A stretch of DNA of 53,489 bases. It comes from Nymphaea colorata (lineage: Eukaryota; Streptophyta; Magnoliopsida; Nymphaeales; Nymphaeaceae). Below the pieces are notes generated by a model. That model was not told the origin of the DNA. It did no database searches and was given only the letters and a program-made list of their open reading frames with translations. The stretch is from contig NW_022204971.1 in the NCBI RefSeq assembly GCF_008831285.2, positions 1 to 53,489 of the forward strand, in the 5' to 3' direction. Both the position numbers and the translations under genes were made by a program. Each line of letters opens with the position of its first letter. Position 1 is the first letter of the stretch. Positions 1-12,084 of the stretch are shown piece after piece.

Positions 1-93
1 AAAAATAACAAGTCTTTGCTCGTCAAGCATACATCGATCCATTTTATCATAGATTTCGAATACATTTTAGTTAAAGTATCCATAATCTAATGA
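1..93 (+). CDS. possible 3' end of a gene cut by the window edge
   Basis: Frame 1 is open from the first base to a TGA at 91-93, with UAA/UAG read as sense, giving about 30 residues ending ...VKVSII-E. The next gene on the minus strand ends at 147, so a convergent plus-strand gene finishing here would fit the tight packing of the rest of the window. No family is recognisable from so short a piece, and the open frame could be chance. Confidence 0.25.
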
Positions 94-146
94 TTCTGAA
101 GGCTTTGAAAAGAAATTAACTAGCTTATGGGATTGGAATACTTTGA

Positions 147-865
147 TCAAGCTGCCTTCCCCTTGAACCAAGATTGAGAGTAATAAGAGAACATAATTCT
201 ATCAAAAAAGTAGTTGAGAATCCGTGTGTTAACGTAGTCATTGTTTTTGAGCTTTTTCAATATGTTCTCTGATAGTTCTTCTGAAAAATATTCACTAATA
301 TTGCTGCTTTACTATTTTTTATCTTTACTTATAACCTTAATCTTGTTGAGGTCAAGGTCAAAGTAGTACTTTACACACCCTTTTTCTGTGTTGACTTTGC
401 AAAAAAGCAATTGAGCCCTTGGATATTGCTTGAAAATGTTGTCTTAGGCAAGAGATGAGTATTATTATGAGGCGAGGTGACTTACTCAAGCCAAAGTAGG
501 CGTTGAAGGATGTCATTTCGAACTTGTTGAAGGTTCCGTGTATCATGTACTTGTTTTGTCCATTTTATATCCTTAAAAAGCCTGAATGCGTTTGTACTCT
601 GGCTCGTCTTTCCTTGCACCTGTGGGAGTAGTTGATATGATGCGTTCAACCAGATAACGAGTGGTATGGTCTTTGTCGATGATGATCAAATGCCATTGGG
701 GTCAGATGGTGCAATGATTATGCGACCGTGATCGATAATCCGCTTCCCTTTGTAGCTTTCCAGTCGAAAGATCGACAAATGAATGCTAAATGCCTAACCG
801 CTTGTATATGCTGGCGATTATGCCGAAATTAGACGATGGATCGATGCCGTTTACAGATGGTCCAT
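147..865 (-). CDS. unknown protein, about 225 residues
   Basis: The start is taken as ATG at 865 (MDH...), the first ATG upstream of the coding-looking frame. The C-terminal half is convincing: K-Y-M-I-H-G-T-F-N-K-F-E-M, then a 43-nt intron at 443-485 (GTAAGT...CTAAG, phase 1), then NNIFKQYPRAQLLF, and an acidic tail before TGA at 149-147. Two frame changes near 570 and 690 lack a clear intron and look like missing bases. The alternating hydrophobic pattern of the middle could be a beta-rich domain, but I do not recognise the family. It lies tail-to-head with the coiled-coil gene ending at 893. Confidence 0.5.
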
Positions 866-892
866 TTTAATAATACAAACAGGTGATTCTCA

Positions 893-3800
893 TCATTTTT
901 TAAGAGTCGCCAGCAGTCGATCCCGAGTCCCCACGTCCAAGTGAAGGATGCTGCTCATCACCTTCACGTACTCTTCCAGCTCTTCCGCTTCTCCTCCCTC
1001 CGTGCCGGTTTTGCTGTGGGGTCATCCAGGAAGGCAGCTGCAGGGATTATCTTGAGGAAGAGCTGCTTGATGGCTTCAAGGTTGTGGAAGGATCAGAGCC
1101 CTACAGCTGCTACTTCAGCTTATGGATTTGAGTTTCAAATTCCTTTGTATGTGCTTCATTCTTTTCGATGAGTTTCTTGATTTCTTCCTTATAAAGGTCC
1201 TTAATGCGAACAAGGCTGTTCTCCTGCTCTTCCGACCTTAGCAGCTCATCTTGTAAGATTAAATCTGAATAAATAATTTGATACTTGTTTGCTGAGCAAT
1301 TTGTTCTCTTCTACGGCAAGATTCTTTTCATGCTGCAGCACTTTAACCAGTTCTGTGTATTTGGATCTTCGTGTGTCCAGCTTTATACTTGAAAGTTACC
1401 TGCACGAGTCATAGTCTTTGAACTCATCGCACTCGTCGACATCTTCTGGCTCCTCTGTTCGGTATGGTCGATCATCGTATGAACGCTCACGTTCACTCCA
1501 GCTGCGACCCTATTGAGCTCTGAACGCAGTCAGCTGCTTTTACAACAGCTTCACTCTCTTTTCTTTGCTTTCAATGATGGCTTAAGTGACTTATGTAGCG
1601 GAAGTTCTAGCAAACAGCTTGGCTTGCTCTTCTCTGCCTGTCCTACCTCTTTTGATGCGCTCCTAAGCACTCATCTCGCTTGAACACGTCAGAGATATTC
1701 GAAAGATAGGAAAGCTCTGCGGAATCCACTAAGTCTTCGCTGTGGTCGCCTGAAACTCTGAGACTGAAATCGCGAAGAGTGTCAGACTTATTTGTCTTGG
1801 TAGGATCAAACCGTGCCTACTTGAGCTATAACAGCTCTCTCAGTTCCTACAATACTCTGTCTTTCTCTCAGCCTAACGCATCAATTTTTCCTTTTCTTCG
1901 TCGCGTTGCTTGATGCTTTCAAGTATCTGGTGGAGCATATCGTTGAGCCTCTCCTCACTTTCCTTTAAGGTTGCATAATCTTCCTCCATCTGCAGTATCT
2001 TCTCTTGGTAGACCTAGATTTTATAGTTTTCGAAGCTTTCATCATCCTGGTGTGCGTTTCTCAGTCTTTACAGTTCTGCCTTATATTGCTGCAGCTGTTC
2101 CCTTGTCTCTTCTAGTTCCTTTTGCTTCTCCGCGCCATCGGATCTAAGCCGCTATAGGTTATTCCTATACTATGCCTGCACTTGCTCTTCCATCCTGCCT
2201 TGATTTCAAGTGCAGCTTCGGCCTCTCTTAGCTTTTCCCTCAGGACAGCTCCTCCTCTTCAGTATTGGGTTTGTGTGGTAGTTGAAGGAATTTATGAGAC
2301 GTGGAGTGAATTGAGGAGGATATCGTCTTATTTATCGTTGGGATTGCGGTTAGCCAATGTCTATGCCTAAAGGATATGGTTTTTGAGGTTTTACACTTAT
2401 TATCTTAGCTGTGATATTTCTTCTTACAATTTTGCCTCTCTTTCTCTCTTCGCTTCTTGAACCTATTCCACTTTTGCTTTCAATGTGCCCACTTCTTCCT
2501 TTGCCCGCGCCAGCTTACTTTCCAAGTTGGCCTGCTAATTCTTGGTGAAGGTGAGTTCTGAGTTGATTTTGATGAGTTCCCTATTGGCAGTGAGGTTATT
2601 CTCCTTTGCTCTCTTTAGTTCCTCCATTAATTCGCTATTTCTGATGGCAAGCTCATCCTTTTCTTCGATGATCAACTGTTTTTCTGCTTATAATTCATCT
2701 AACTGTATATTTTTTCTTCCAGTTCTCTTTATACTTCCTTGTTATCGTCGTATTGATAGTTTTAAAGCTACCGCTTCATCTAATTCACTTTTGCTATAGG
2801 GTGGAATTGGCTTTAAGGTAGGCTGCGTTTTGAGCCTCCATCTACTTCTTGCTGTTCTCGTATATGTACTTTTCCTTCTGGAGGTCATAGATAAATGCCT
2901 TCTTTTCCTCCAGCTCTTCATCGAGTTTGCGAAGACTTTCCTGCAGGTGACGCACTTAGGTGTGGGAAAGCATGCTACTGTCGATGGATACGCTACGATC
3001 AGCAGGTCAGCATGGTCGTTATCCTTCAGCAAAAGACCCTATAATTCTCTCAATTTCTCTTCCTTATCTGGCTTTCGTTTTCAGCCTTCTTCAGCTTGTT
3101 CAGAACTGCCAACATTTCGCACTCCTTCTCCATCAGCCTTTTTTAAGCAGCTGCCACTCTTTCCCTCAGCTCACCCGCTTCTCTACTCGCGCCTGTTTCT
3201 ATCTCTCTCAGCCTTGTCTATAGCTATTGTATTGCTTTCTGCTTCATTGATTTGGTTTTGTTCAAATTTTCAGTGTATTCTTCATGCAGTGTCTTCTTGG
3301 CTTTCTCTAGTTTGGCCACTGTTTATGATAGTTCCTTCTCTCTCCATCTTTAATCTTTTTCTCCTCTTACATTCGGCTCAGCTGCTCTTTCAAATCCTTT
3401 ATCTCCTTATCCCTACCGTCAGGAATATCTTATTTTTCCTTATTGGGCTTGCGTTTCCTGAGTTCTACCAGCTCACGTTCCTTTTCCTATAGCGAAACTT
3501 TAGCTTTCATGAGTTAATTGCCCACTGCTTCTCTGCCTTCATTTCTTCGTTGATCCTTCTTTCCAAAGCTTCCACCTCGTTGGTCTTGGCCTTGATCATG
3601 TTCTCATAATCTACTGCTATCTGCTAGAATTATTTATGCTTGCTAGGATTTTCGCTGCGCCGGCCTCTGCTTTGGCTTTGAGCCTCGATACTTTGGGCGT
3701 CGACTAGGCTTACTAGGAAAGCGAACTTTCCTTATTTTTCGGTTTGGAAATTGAGTTGCGTTTGGAACGGCTTCTCCCGATAATTTTGCGGATCGTCTAT

Positions 3801-4678
3801 CCTCTAGTGAGTCCTTGAGGCGGAGGCTGAGGTTTTTGAGGCGCATTTCGCATCGGCGGACGTACTTTTACATCTCCAGGAAGCGTTATCCCACCACTTC
3901 CTACTGATACTATCTTAGCACATTCTTACACTCTCAAGGCCGTCCTCAAGCAGCCGACGCAGGGATCCCACATTGGCTCGCAACTTGCTCTCTCCTCCCT
4001 TCGCTTCGCCAGCTCTTCCTCCTTGGCCTGCAGCTCCTCTTCCAGCTATTCGCACCGAGTTACTGCCTGCCTGTACTGTTCTTACAAGTGCGCCTTTTCC
4101 TCCTGTTCCTGCGTGTGGTCGGCGACTCCAAAGCGTCCCGAGTAGGTGGGGTCTGGGAGTTGACGATGCGATCTTCTTCGGTGCGAAGCCTGGGAGCCTG
4201 TGAGCGCATGTAGTCTTCATATGTGCCCTGGTAGGCCCCCCTGGAGGGTAATTGCTGCGTGGACTGGTTGTTCCTGAGCGGTTCGACCTCCTCATGCGAG
4301 TTGTATATGATCTAACTGGGCGCGAACTGGGGTGTTTGTTGACAGTTCCTTCGAAGACGACGTCCTTGGAGTAGTCACAGCTGCTGGTGACGGATTCTGC
4401 ATCGTTATTTTGGTAGTAGATTTGTGGGTTGTGGGCATAGTTGATGTTGGGAGCGTATATGACCGGGTTGGGAGCGTACTCTGGCTGTTGGATGGCCTTT
4501 TTCTTGACGGTGTAGGCATCGCGGATGCGACTGATGATCTCCTCGTTTTTGTTTTAGAACTCCTGGATGCGCTGCTTGAACTCGTCGAATCCTTGGAGAG
4601 GTCCACGCGCTTCTTCGCGCGACCGATGCCCGTCACCTATTTTGCCTACTTCCCCTTGCTCTGCTTCGATTGATGCAT
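893..4678 (-). CDS. large coiled-coil protein (~1250 residues)
   Basis: Start ATG at 4678 (MHQSK...), basic head, then GFDEFKERIEEF and a Pro/Asn/Tyr-rich linker (residues ~60-130) before a very long heptad-rich region of Glu, Lys, Leu and Arg. An 18-nt intron at 3914-3931 (GTGTAAGAATGTGCTAAG) restores frame exactly between LRRLLEDGLE and the downstream EYQEEVV. The end is clear: a short helical segment EEYVKVMSSILHLDVGTRDR then LLATLKK and TGA at 895-893. With UAA/UAG = Glu the coiled coil gains many more acidic residues. Several single-base frame breaks are present. Ciliate genomes carry many such proteins in basal bodies and the cortex, but I cannot name this one; more than one gene cannot be wholly excluded. 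Confidence 0.6.
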
Positions 4679-4760
4679 AATTTATAATCAAACAACGTCG
4701 ACACCCTACCGAACACACCCATAGCAAGTAGAACAATATAAGAGTATAGACTATTGTCGA

Positions 4761-6156
4761 TCATAGTTGCTCCATGGATGTGCCTTAGATGGATGACACC
4801 CTATCCAATAGATCCCCGCAAAGCTATCTTATTTTGGGGTGGGAATCATGTTGAAGAGCAGTAATGTGAGTTATGATCCTGCTGGAGTGAAGATGGGCGA
4901 CGATTACGTTGAGTTTCTGTCCATGTCTCCTCGTTGATCAGCAGTCTCTCCACGCACTCCAATCCCATCGTTTTTACCTATGATTCTTCTTCAGAAGCGA
5001 ATACCCACTCCAGCCACACTAACAGGCTGTGCTACTTCATCACAAACTTAGCGCATATCTTCTGCAGTTGCTGGTGGATGCCATCCTCATCACTCCTCTC
5101 ACCACTCTGCCAAAGCTTTTCCTTATTAGGTGGCTTTGGTGCATGTAAACGTTACACCTAAGGCAACTCACCAGCCACATCTTAGAATCCTACATTTCCT
5201 CATCCAAAAGCATCAAGTCGATGAGGGGTCGTATTCCACTGAAGAGGATGAGCATTTGGAGGGCGCCGTATATGTTTGATTCTATGTTGGAGGCAATCAA
5301 AGCGCCACAGAGTGAAATAATCCCAGTTTTTGCATAGCCAACCAATGCTTATTCAAAAGTGTTCATCAGGTAAAGCATAGGAGCCCAGTAATCAGTCAGG
5401 TTTGAATTTCCTTCACTTATTTTGGCTTAGATTAGATTGATGATTTGCTGAGGAATGGCGAAGCGTTGCTAGTAGATGAGAAAGATGTCTTGTTGATCTG
5501 AAAACTTCAATATCTTGAGCAGAAGATGCAGCGCATCTATTTGGTATTTTTAATCTTTTGAGCATAGGCCTTACTAAATCATTCTGAAGAGGTTAGAGTG
5601 GGTATTGACGTTAATGGTATCGGAATAGGTGACTACTTTTTATACTAGCCAAAGTGATTGCTTGCTCTATGCCCATTCCATTAAAATTTTGCTATCCTCG
5701 CTGGAGAAGTTTTATATAAGCAAATCGACGATATGGTAAAGCTACTGTTCATATTAAGTGTGTTGATGAACTTGCTTTGATGTGTATTTTTGCATGATCG
5801 CCATTGCATAGTCGTAGAGAAGAGCTTGAAGATGGCCATTATGATCATTATCCTTTAATTCTTCGCATGATTCTCTGAGCAAACATACATAAAGATTGAT
5901 ATTCACTTGCTAATTCTCGTCCTTCATCTCTTAGACAACCAAAAGGATTTAGCAATACCCTTTGGCAATTTTGAAAGATAGATATGATGGAATCAACCGT
6001 CTTCCCTTTGTGGAGTGTTTGAAAGTGATCAACCAGCTTCTCCTTACTGAGTGATTTCAGCAAGGCTTATCTTTTGCTGTGCTTGTACTCCTCAAGACGA
6101 TTCCTCCGAATTTCTTTTCTAAACTTTTATATGCACTCTCCGACAGACTTAAACAT
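4761..6156 (-). CDS. alpha-helical repeat protein, possibly importin-alpha-like
   Basis: ATG at 6156 opens MFKSVGECIEKFRKEIRRNR, followed by a basic stretch EEYKHSKREALLKSL, which resembles an importin-beta-binding segment. The rest is a chain of short amphipathic helices (for example HLQALLYDYAMAIMQKY and NIYGALQMLILFSGIRPLI) consistent with armadillo/HEAT repeats, ending at TGA 4763-4761. Length about 460 residues fits importin alpha or another ARM protein, but no diagnostic repeat residue pattern is certain. Frame breaks exist near 5850 and in 4900-5200. It is divergent from the flippase gene with only 91 bp (6157-6247) between the two start codons. Confidence 0.45.
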
Positions 6157-6247
6157 TATAACCCATCCCATCCCTTCCCCGCACAACTCCCTTTGAATAT
6201 TGGAATTGTTGTGTTGGTAATGATATGAGTGAGTGTAATTTTAGTTT
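6157..6247. promoter_or_regulatory. 91-bp divergent intergenic region
   Basis: This is the only non-coding DNA between the ATG of the minus-strand helical-repeat gene (6156) and the ATG of the P4-ATPase (6248), so both promoters must lie within it or in the coding ends. It is C-rich at the left and AT-rich at the right. No TATA box is certain. Similar short head-to-head spacers separate 15113/15260 (146 bp), 17844/17964 (119 bp), 20607/20761 (153 bp) and 24377/24460 (82 bp). Confidence 0.5.
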
Positions 6248-9200
6248 ATGGGGGTATTGTTTCCCAAGATCAACGACGAGTCGCGAGTGCTGGAGCTAAA
6301 CAGTACAGAGTACCGACTGAGGGGAAATAAAATCGATACCGCCAAGTATAGCGTGGTCACCTTCCTCCCCAAGTCCCTCCTCCTCCAGTTCACCAGGCTC
6401 TCCAACGTCGTCTTCCTCGCCAACGCAGTCCTGCAGTCCATCCCCATCATCTCCACCATTTCTCCCCTCACCGCCATCGGACCGCTCGCCTTCGTGCTCA
6501 GCCTCAGCATGCTCCGCGAGGGCTACGAGGACTATGTACTCGCCAATCCACTAAGAAGCGCCACAAGAAGGACTGGGAAATAAACTCTCGGAAGACGCAG
6601 GTGCTCAGAGAGGGAGAGTTTCGCGTGGTGGAGTGGGACCAGGTGCGGCCGGGGGACTTCGTGAAGATCCTCAACGGAGAAGTGGTCCCCGCTGATACGC
6701 TGCTGCTGGTTTCGTCCTCAGAAGCGGGCATCTGCTACGTGGAGACTGCCAACCTCGACGGAGAGAGCAACCTCAAGGAGAAACGCACAGTTACCGAAAT
6801 CTCCCACCTCTCCACGGGGCAACTGGAGGCGCTGCGAGGCACGGTGACTGCCGAAAAGCCTACTCCTAACCTGTACGAATTCTCAGGGAAGGCTTAGTTG
6901 TCGGGGCGGCAGGCAATCTATCTCTAGTTCAGCAGTCTTCTGCTGCGAGAGACAGTGGTGAGGAACACAGAGTAGGTGGTAGGTCTGGCAGTCTACTGCG
7001 GCCACGACTCCAAGATCCTGCGCAACCAGGGGTACAGGCAGCTCTAAGCAGCAACATCCACCACAAGATGAGCAACATCGAGCAACAGATCAACTACATT
7101 CAGATCGCCCTAGTGGTACTACTCATACTGCTGTGCATCGTCTGCAGCGTTGGCTACTCCATCATCCATCAGAAGAACAACCTCAAAATCGTACAGAGCT
7201 ATCTCCCGCAGACTGGCTTCCCGCTTAATGTCTAAGGTACGATTTTATGGATTTAGCTGTGCTTATGTTCTTCACCATCTTCCTACTACTCAATTTTCTC
7301 ATACCGATCACCCTCAACATCCTGATCGAGGGAATAAAGACCTTCTCGGCTGTTTTTCTGTCCTTGGATAAGAAACTGTATGATAGGACTTTGAAAAGAC
7401 ATTGCGGTGTGCTTAATTCCTCAATTGTGGAGCAGTTAGGCTTGATAGATTGTGTCCTGACTGATAAAACCGGCACGCTCACTGCAAATGAGATGGTCTT
7501 TAGAGCTTTGGCAATAGAGGGGAGGGTGTATCTGCGCAATCACATCGAAAATAGCGTCCACGTGCTCAGCCAGGATGCCAAGTTCCACGAGCTGGTCCTG
7601 GCGATGGCGGTCTGCCACGACGTGGTGAGGGACGCCAAGCGGGAAGAGTACCAGGGATCCAGTCCTGACGAGGTCTGCTTCGTCGAATTGCAGACTCAAT
7701 CGGCTATACCTTCGTCGGCAGGGCAAGACACGCGCTCACGCTGGATGTCTTAGGAGTGAGGAAGAAGCTGGAGCTGCTGGAAACAGTGCCTTTCAGCAGT
7801 CGCAAACGCATGAGCGTAGTGGTGAGAGACCCAAGCAACAAAAATAGAGTGACTCTTTCACCAAGGGAGCAGATTCAGCCATCTTCGAAAAGGCACACTG
7901 GTATGCTGACTCGTAAGCTTTCAATAACAACATCGATGCGTTCGCCAAGGATGGTCTAAGAACACTGGTTTTCGCCAAGAAGGAGCTTACAGTAAAAGAA
8001 TTAGGAGCTATTTGGGTGAAAAGGATAAGATCAAATGGGAACTAAGGGAACGCATCATCTCGAAAGAGGATGCAGAGGATAGAGAAAAGGAGCTAATATA
8101 GGGACTTTAGAGCAGCTTGGAGATCATAGGGCTACTGGCATAGAGGATAGGCTGCAGGACGACGTTCCGCGCACTCTGGCGCGCCTGCAGCACGCAGACA
8201 TCAGAGTTATGATGATAACAGGGGATAAGCTGGAAACTGCCTAAAACATAGGCTATCTCTCCCAACTTATCAGGGAAGATTACCGTGTATTCCGCCTCTC
8301 AGCTGACATCTAAGATGTCCCGCAGTATTGCGAATACATAAGGGCCAAACTTTGGCTGGAGCAGCTTTCACTCTGATCGTGGAGGGAAGACAGATAGCCT
8401 AGATGATGAATCCAAATCATCTCTCCATTCCCCTTTACGCTTCTCTTCTGGCAGAGGCGAAATCAGTGATTTTCTGTCGCAGCTCGCCCAAGGAAAAAGC
8501 AGTGATCGTCCGCTTTGTCAAGGAGCAGCTCGGTCTTATCGTACTGGCTATTGGAGACGGAGGGAATGACGTGGGATGATCGAGGAAGCGCACGTTGGCG
8601 TGGGGATTATCGGGAAGGAGGGCAACTCGGCTGCAGCAGTGAGTGATTTCAGCATCGGCCAGTTTAGGTTCCTAGATAGGCTTGTGCTTCACCACGGAAG
8701 GTGGTTCTACTACAGGCTCTCCTACTTTTTCGTCTTCTTCGGACTGAAGAACATGGCGATCACCGTCATCATCTTCCTCTACCTGCTGGACTGCGCCTTC
8801 TCAGGCAGTCTCATCTTCACGCAGTTCTTCTACCTGCTCTACAACTGCTTCATCGGGGTGAGCATGATGGTCAACTACGGCCTGTTCGACCAGGACGCCA
8901 ACGACGACCTTGAGCCTGCTCTCTGGCAGCACCTCCCGCGCCTTTACTCTGAGACCAAGCGAAGACAGCTCTTCTCCTACTGGAGCTACTTGGTTTGGTC
9001 TGTTGCAGCCATCGTGATGGCAACTATGATGTACTACGTGATTAGGCTGAGCCTGCTAGATTTCGCCAATGGGGATGACGGCAGAGCTCCTGACATAATG
9101 ACTGCCAAAATAGCAAATGGGATTGCTTTGAATTCGTCATCCTCACCCTAAACTACGTCGACACATAATCCCACACCTCTTTCTTCACCGTCTTCGTGCT

Positions 9201-9639
9201 GACCTTCGCCAGTCTCCTGCCCACCGCTGCCTATTTCATCGCAGAAAACTATCTCTAGATCATCGGAGTGACGCTCAGCTATACCGACAACTTCAATTTC
9301 CGCTTCTGGCTGACGATCTTTTTGTAAGTGGCTGTGATTTACGGGTGCAAGGTGGGCTACCATACCATGATGGTGTAATTCTACCCGACCACGCTTGAGC
9401 TTTACAAGAGGGCAAAGGATGAAGATGAATAGCACAAAGAGGAAATCTTCAACAAGCTGCTGGCGGAGAGGGACAAGGGAAGCAAGTACCAGTAGGAGAT
9501 AGTGGAGGTAAAGGCTCGGAACTGGACCAGCAACGTGAACAATACTCTTGCCGATGTGATATACAACTATAGGCAATACCGATCTGCGGCGATCAACTAC
9601 CACGTCACTGAGCAATCCCTCCACGAGTACGTCGACTGA
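6248..9639 (+). CDS. P4-type ATPase (phospholipid flippase)
   Basis: Transmembrane pump that moves aminophospholipids to the cytosolic leaflet. About 1113 residues, the usual P4 length. Seen: N-terminal [18 protein letters not shown] helix region, [20 protein letters not shown], actuator loop [10 protein letters not shown], phosphorylation motif DKTGTLT near residue 385, SSPDEV and KGADS nucleotide-binding motifs, [14 protein letters not shown] near residue 750, then C-terminal membrane helices ending HEYVD-TGA (9637-9639). Introns: 6536-6555 (20 nt), 7032-7048 (17 nt), 7237-7256 (20 nt). Seven frame breaks (near 7690, 7857, 8003, 8130, 8352, 8574, 9120) are each cured by one extra base in a short homopolymer. 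The P4 subfamily call is secure; substrate is not readable. Confidence 0.95.
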
Positions 9640-9710
9640 TCTTCTATCTTTTTCGCTCAGTTCCCCACAACTATAATAAAAATTAATCATAATATTCCTC
9701 CCGAGCCAAT

Positions 9711-10754
9711 ATGAAAAATAACCAAAAAAATACCCAAGACGAAGAAACAAACGGCTTGCTGAGAATGTTCAGAACTTCCACCACTTATCTATTTGATCCT
9801 GTTGGGTGCTAATAGGCGGAAAAAGTGGCCGCCCCTGTAAAGGCCTTGCGCAAGCACGCTCCCTACTTCTCCGCCCAGACTGCTTCTGATTTTTAGATCA
9901 AAGATGCAAAAAGAGTAAATATAAAGGATATGGTGGCGCTGGAGTGCCAACCGCCCTCGCATCATCACAAACCGCAGAAGCAAGATAACTAGAAAACCAA
10001 TAAAGAGCCTCCTAAAACCGCCTCTCCTCAAAATGCCAAAAAGAAGGATAAAGTAGCTGATGATAATTTTGCCAAAATACAAAATATCCTCAAATAGGCT
10101 AATAATGGCCACAGGAATATGAAGCTCAAACTGCAAAACATCAAGAACGAACAGCAAAACTAAAAGAAAAGGCCTGCTCCAAGATCCCCCTCCAAATCCG
10201 AAAAGACTAAAAAGGAAACACGATCCCTCACGCCATCCCCCAGACACGCTCCGTCCTCCCCCAAGTATCAGGTCACTGGCAACATGACTGAGCGCTACAA
10301 CAAGAGACACGCGGAAGTGCTCCAGCAGGCCGTCGAGCATAAGATGGCGCAGGAACGGTAAGAGCTGAAGGAGTGCACATTCAAACCAGCTCTGGTGGAC
10401 AGGACAGTATCCCGACGCCTCCTAGCCTAGCGGGAGATGCGACTGCATGCACTGGCATAATCGCATAAGGCTCAGCCAGTCACAGAGGACAACGGCGTGT
10501 TTATCAAATTCAGAGGGAGAGGTGCATTTGATTTGCCAAAACGGCCCATCTTCCAATTCGAAGAATTCAAGAATCTGATAAAGTATAGTTGGAGCGAGTC
10601 CCCCTAGACTAGCAGAAATGATCTGAATCGATGCCTTATCCCGCTTGGTGAGATTTTTCATAAGCTGCAGTTTAACTAAGGGAAAGTTGAATGTGCTGCT
10701 GGGACGAGGTAATCGGTTCATGATACACCTCTTCAGCACTGCTAATATGGTTGA
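9711..10754 (+). CDS. basic low-complexity protein, 347 residues
   Basis: A single uninterrupted reading frame of 348 codons from ATG 9711 to TGA 10752-10754 using UAA/UAG as sense; 15 or so internal TAA/TAG codons break it under the standard code, so it is a clean illustration of the code. The protein is Lys/Asn/Glu/Pro-rich (residues 80-170), with a Ser-Pro-rich stretch SPRHAPSSPK and a segment ECTFKPAL that is a common feature of cytoskeletal proteins in protists. No enzyme domain is visible. It starts 71 bp after the flippase stop, on the same strand. Function unknown; a microtubule- or axoneme-associated role is only a guess. Confidence 0.75.
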
Positions 10755-10982
10755 GAATGTTGAGAAGTAATTATATGCTTTGATATGAGTGAATATTTAA
10801 TCTACATACGGAGTAATGCATAAGCCCAATCATAAATAATGAATGTGTTTGATTTCGCAGAGTGCTAAAAGGTTTCGCGTTCTTCCTGTCCTCCCCGTCT
10901 CCAAAATGCCCAAATTTGCATGCGTCTTGCTATTTGTGGGCTAATTCCTCTATCCGAATTATAACTTGATTATTACGTCATT

Positions 10983-11945
10983 ATGGACCGCCTTGCCAAA
11001 ATCAATTCGGACATGGGATCCCAGAACTTCAGGTACACCACCGACAAGGGCTGCCTCACGCTCGAACAAAGAAAATTCTATGAAGAGAACGGATATCTAG
11101 TCATCAAGAAATTCTCAAGGATGAAGACATTGAGAAGTGGAAGACCAGGTTCCTCGATTACTGTGATAAGAAGGTGCCAGCGTAAGAGATCGATGATTTA
11201 GACTGCCAGGCATGCAAATAGTGAGGGACATCTCTCTGGTCAAAAAAAACAAGGATGCGAAGGAGCTGACGGCGAGGCCAACATCACCAAGCTTCAAGAT
11301 TTCCAGTTCGATGACGTCCTGCAGACCTACTGCACCAATCCCGACCTCATCCCCTACCTCAAGAGCTTCTGCGGAGAAAATATTAAATCCGTCCACACCA
11401 TGTTCATCAATAAACCTCCAGGAATGGGAGTAAGCTCCAGGCATCCCTTCCACCAGGATCTCGCCTATTTCCCCTTCGGACCAGCCGACCGCATCGTGGC
11501 AGCGTGGGCAGCTCTCGAGGACAGCAACCTAGAAAACGGCAGTTTGAACATCCTCCCAAAGACCCACAAGGGACGCTTCTTCGACCACTCCTACCCTGAC
11601 GACGGCGAGGTTAACAAGGCTTACTTTGGCATAAAGGAGCACGAAAAGTTCGACGACAACCGCATCAACCTGGACATGAAGAAGGGAGACATCGTCTTTT
11701 TCCACCCCCTGCTCATCCACGGCTCGGGCGAGAACAAGACCAAGGGCTTCCGCAAGTCCATGTGCTGCCACTTCGCCGCCTCAGAGTGCGAGTACATCCC
11801 CATTGAGGGCACCGTGCAGGAGCTGGTGGCGAAGGAAGTCATGAGCTACGCCACTAAAAAATTCCCTCATGTCCTCGATTACCACAGCATATGGCGAGCC
11901 AAGGCTGCCCTGGTGAGCGGGAAGGAGTTCGAAGGCAAGCTATGA
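10983..11945 (+). CDS. phytanoyl-CoA dioxygenase (PhyH)-family oxygenase
   Basis: Fe(II)/2-oxoglutarate-dependent oxygenase of about 320 residues, similar in length to PHYHD1. Opens [12 protein letters not shown] and has [13 protein letters not shown], the typical N-terminal strand. The iron ligands are visible as [11 protein letters not shown] (H-x-D) and, about 75 residues on, HPLLIHGSG, with the 2-oxoglutarate-binding Arg in [34 protein letters not shown] is a classic PhyH substrate-loop stretch. TGA is at 11943-11945. Three frame breaks (near 11114, 11208, 11267) each need one added base. Substrate cannot be deduced. Next gene starts 140 bp downstream on the same strand. Confidence 0.92.
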
Positions 11946-12084
11946 TCTGAATCCATATAATTGCAAGAGCATCATCGAATGAGGTTAGCTTGGGTGGCAG
12001 TAATGAGGGTGGGTGTGGATTAGTGGTGGGGGTTGTGTGCGGCGGGAAGGCTATAATATCCCTTATAGTCCTATAATTCTTCCA

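Noticed and set aside
2830-3492. 220-codon plus-strand frame rich in Leu, Phe and Ser, looking like a membrane protein
   Set aside because: Antisense of a Glu/Lys-rich coiled coil gives exactly such a hydrophobic shadow; the minus strand carries the real gene.
9148-9750. 200-codon minus-strand frame
   Set aside because: Shadow of the C-terminal membrane region of the flippase, which is supported by family motifs in the other direction.
9711-10754. Many in-frame TAA/TAG codons, suggesting a pseudogene
   Set aside because: The frame is a precise multiple of three from ATG to TGA, with protein-like composition; the same holds in conserved genes, so these are sense codons and not decay.
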